25,904 bases of DNA from Trachelipus rathkii. Lineage: Eukaryota > Arthropoda > Malacostraca > Isopoda > Trachelipodidae. The number at the start of each line of letters is the position of its first letter. Within the stretch, counting starts at the first letter, position 1. Shown one piece after another: positions 23,141 through 25,904 of the stretch. The stretch lies in contig JABUQX010060113.1 in assembly GCA_015478945.1 (NCBI GenBank), positions 20,001 to 45,904 on the forward strand. Reading direction: 5' to 3'. Below the pieces are notes generated by a model. That model was not told the DNA's origin. It was given only the letters and a program-made list of their open reading frames with translations, and ran no database searches. Position numbers and translations under genes: made by a program.

Positions 23141-23310
23141 AATTGATATCTTACTTGATAGAGAAATCATTTAATGACGATTCGACAACAGATGAGGCGC
23201 CGGGTGCGGGTGCGGGTGCGGGTACGGGTGTGGGTGCGGGAATGAATGCAGCAGCGACTGGTCCGGATGTAACCGAGGCTGCGGATGACGATGAAAGCGA
23301 AGATCCATAG
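23141..23310 (+). CDS. Candidate terminal exon of an unidentified nuclear gene
   Basis: A pyrimidine-rich run (ctccacctttgtttacctaag, 23120-23140) ends in AG, and an open frame of 55 codons follows to TAG at 23308-23310. An in-frame TAA sits right at the acceptor, so the frame must enter by splicing. The peptide begins LISYLIEKSFNDDSTTDEA. It continues as an alternating Gly/Ala-rich stretch (residues about 20-33, from GGTGCG repeats), then AATGPDVTEA and an acidic end DDDESEDP. Codon third positions are rich in G and C (GCG, CCG, GGT), unlike the AT-rich surroundings, which supports real coding use. An ATTAAA lies 3 bases after the stop. The upstream exon was not found in the window and the gene family is not recognised. 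A flexible acidic tail is an inference. Confidence 0.45.
23207..23240. repeat. (GGTGCG)n hexanucleotide repeat inside the candidate exon
   Basis: Five to six imperfect GGTGCG units (with GGTACG and GGTGTG variants) encode the Gly-Ala run. A 6-base unit keeps the frame, as expected for a coding repeat. Confidence 0.8.
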
Positions 23311-23415
23311 CTAATTAAAGACCAATTCAAACGGTCAACATGTCAGGAACCCTCTACTGCGAAAAATGACAAGTTAATTTTTTATAGTTACCCTATCCCT
23401 TCCTTAAAATTTCAG

Positions 23416-23472
<57 letters not shown>

Positions 23473-23481
23473 ATGTATTAT

Positions 23482-23531
<50 letters not shown>
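23416..23531. repeat. (TTA)n microsatellite with central interruption
   Basis: Two TTA/ATT blocks (23416-23470 and 23487-23531) around an atatgtattattaataat break, which is itself near-palindromic. Confidence 0.9.
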
Positions 23532-24800
<1,269 letters not shown>

Positions 24801-24875
24801 TAATATAATAATAAAATATTATATGCAGAGAAATATATGAGATATATATATATATATACAAAATATTTGTGTAAA

Positions 24876-24876
<1 letters not shown>

Positions 24877-24966
<90 letters not shown>
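24877..24966. repeat. (TA)n microsatellite ending at the dispersed repeat
   Basis: About 90 pure bases of TA. The dispersed repeat begins directly at its right edge with tagtag. Confidence 0.95.
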
Positions 24967-24969
<3 letters not shown>

Positions 24970-25110
24970 GTGCGGGACGTCGGAACGACTACACCCTTTT
25001 CGAAAAAAAGTATAAGGCTATCGGTCTGAAACTTGGAATTAAGCTATATATGGGATAAGCACGAAACCGTGTAAATTTCAAGTCTCTAGGATGTATATGG
25101 GGATTGGGAG
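24961..25110 (+). repeat. Dispersed repeat, copy 3
   Basis: Reads tatatagtag, GC-rich patch, ccttttcgaa, ggtctgaaacttgga, tatatgggataagc, accgtgtaaatttcaagtct and taggatgtatat, matching 245-460 directly and 5335-5500 in reverse. It sits at the end of a (TA)n run as copy 1 does. No coding frame is conserved between copies. Confidence 0.7.
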
Positions 25111-25340
25111 GACGCCGGAAATGAGCCTACGGAATAATGACAGACTAATGAAGGAACACAAGATTAAGTGAATTGATAAGTGATGAAACAACAAATGAAT
25201 GAAAGTAAAAATATAGTAGGGATAAAAAAGACGACTAATGGACACTACTAATTATGTCTTTAAAGTAGTAGGGATGATCGACCACCGGAATTTTGCTCAC
25301 CGCACCCCGAAATACCTCCGTTTCAATGCACCCAGCTTTC
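25111..25340. other. Noncoding DNA, nothing recognised
   Basis: Purine-rich stretch (25135-25240) then a GC-richer lead-in to the pentanucleotide array. Confidence 0.45.
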
Positions 25341-25425
25341 CGCACCACGCCACACCGCACCACCGCACCGCACCGCACCGCACCGCACCGCACCGCACCG
25401 CACCGCACCGCACCGCACCGTACCG
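25341..25425. repeat. (CCGCA)n pentanucleotide minisatellite
   Basis: About 12 pure CCGCA units (25362-25420) with degenerate units on both sides (cacgccacacc and gtaccg). It is a GC-rich island in AT-rich DNA. Because the unit is 5 bases, all frames stay open and give the repeated Arg/Cys/Gly and His/Arg/Thr/Pro ORFs on both strands; none is a gene. Confidence 0.95.
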
Positions 25426-25904
25426 AATTGCCGTCTCGCACCACGCTCTGGTTAGAGTTTGAGACATGATATCTCTGTCAAACTTGGTACTCCGTTTGGG
25501 GATAACGTAACTTGCATTATGCAATTACAACCAAGGTTGAAAGAGAGACCCTAAAAATTAAAAAATTAAATTGTTCGTAGAAGGCTGAAATTTGGTGAGA
25601 TGATTCAGCGTTGAGATTTCTAGAAAGAGTTGGTATTGGATTCTGAGGGTTGGCTCGGCACCGGTGCTGGAGCGCTGCGCACCGCCGAGTTAATAAACAG
25701 TCATTATAACAGCAATGTTGGTATGTTTTATATAGGTTATCCGGGTCGTAGGGAGTTCAGATATGATGGTTATAAGTCCGTGTAGGGTGTCTAGGACCCC
25801 CATTGGGGGGTTCCGACTGAAAAGAGCACGGAGTGCAAAACAGAGGTCGAAGGAGGAAGAAGAAGGATGAAAGATGAATAGGGGGGAAGAATAGAGAAGG
25901 AATC
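25426..25904. other. Noncoding DNA with a small hairpin
   Basis: An imperfect hairpin ggaccccca/ttggggggttcc lies at 25794-25814. A ctgaaatttgg word near 25584 and a caaacttgg word near 25479 resemble the ctgaaacttgg word of the dispersed repeat, without longer similarity. The final 60 bases are purine-rich. No gene is supported. Confidence 0.45.

Noticed and set aside
25235..25524. Overlapping Arg/Cys/Gly and His/Arg/Thr/Pro ORFs on both strands
   Set aside because: A (CCGCA)n array has no stops in any frame, so the open frames are a property of the repeat.

Overview
The window looks like AT-rich, repeat-dominated intergenic or intronic DNA from an animal nuclear genome. Three things point to a metazoan, probably an arthropod such as a crustacean. 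There is a decayed mitochondrial insertion whose cytochrome b and ND5 reading frames only make sense with TGA read as Trp and ATA as Met. There are many very long (TA)n, (AAT)n and (GA)n microsatellites. There are isolated splice-acceptor-plus-short-ORF signals instead of dense prokaryotic coding. No intact gene, operon, CRISPR array or RNA gene is visible, and nearly every long ORF is a microsatellite read in frame or an antisense shadow.

Layout. Positions 1-5775 form one large imperfect inverted repeat: left arm about 1-3046, right arm about 3152-5775, spacer about 105 bp. Each arm carries about four diverged tandem units of roughly 300-600 bp, and each unit matches its mirror partner better than its neighbours. 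The arm ends contain a dispersed repeat that recurs at 24961-25110. From 5776 to 13190 the DNA is AT-rich and strand-asymmetric, with a C-poor GT-rich tract (about 7400-7920), a G-depleted tract (about 10190-10800) and a smaller inverted-repeat element (about 11425-12200). From 13190 to 16100 composition is more balanced and holds short candidate coding remnants: a peptide matching the PHIGG region of D-2-hydroxyacid dehydrogenases, a very basic minus-strand ORF that may be a retroelement remnant, and two or three unassigned ORFs or exons.

From 17520 to 19345 there are long (TA)n arrays and a (TA)n-(GA)n compound array. Positions 20022 to about 22580 are a nuclear mitochondrial pseudogene segment (NUMT), or a misassembled mitochondrial fragment. 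It holds a nearly full-length CYTB pseudogene on the minus strand and a shortened ND5 pseudogene on the plus strand, head to head with only about 60 bp between them. The normal ND4-ND4L-ND6 block between these genes is absent. (AAT)n/(AAGAAA)n arrays follow, then a convincing candidate terminal exon (23141-23310) encoding an Ala/Gly-rich then acidic C-terminus, more (TTA)n and (TA)n arrays, and finally a dispersed repeat and a (CCGCA)n array.

No genes here appear to work together. The main points of interest are the giant fold-back structure, the rearranged mitochondrial insertion, the microsatellite-linked dispersed repeat and the candidate exon. The possibility that the fold-back is a long-read artefact must be kept open.
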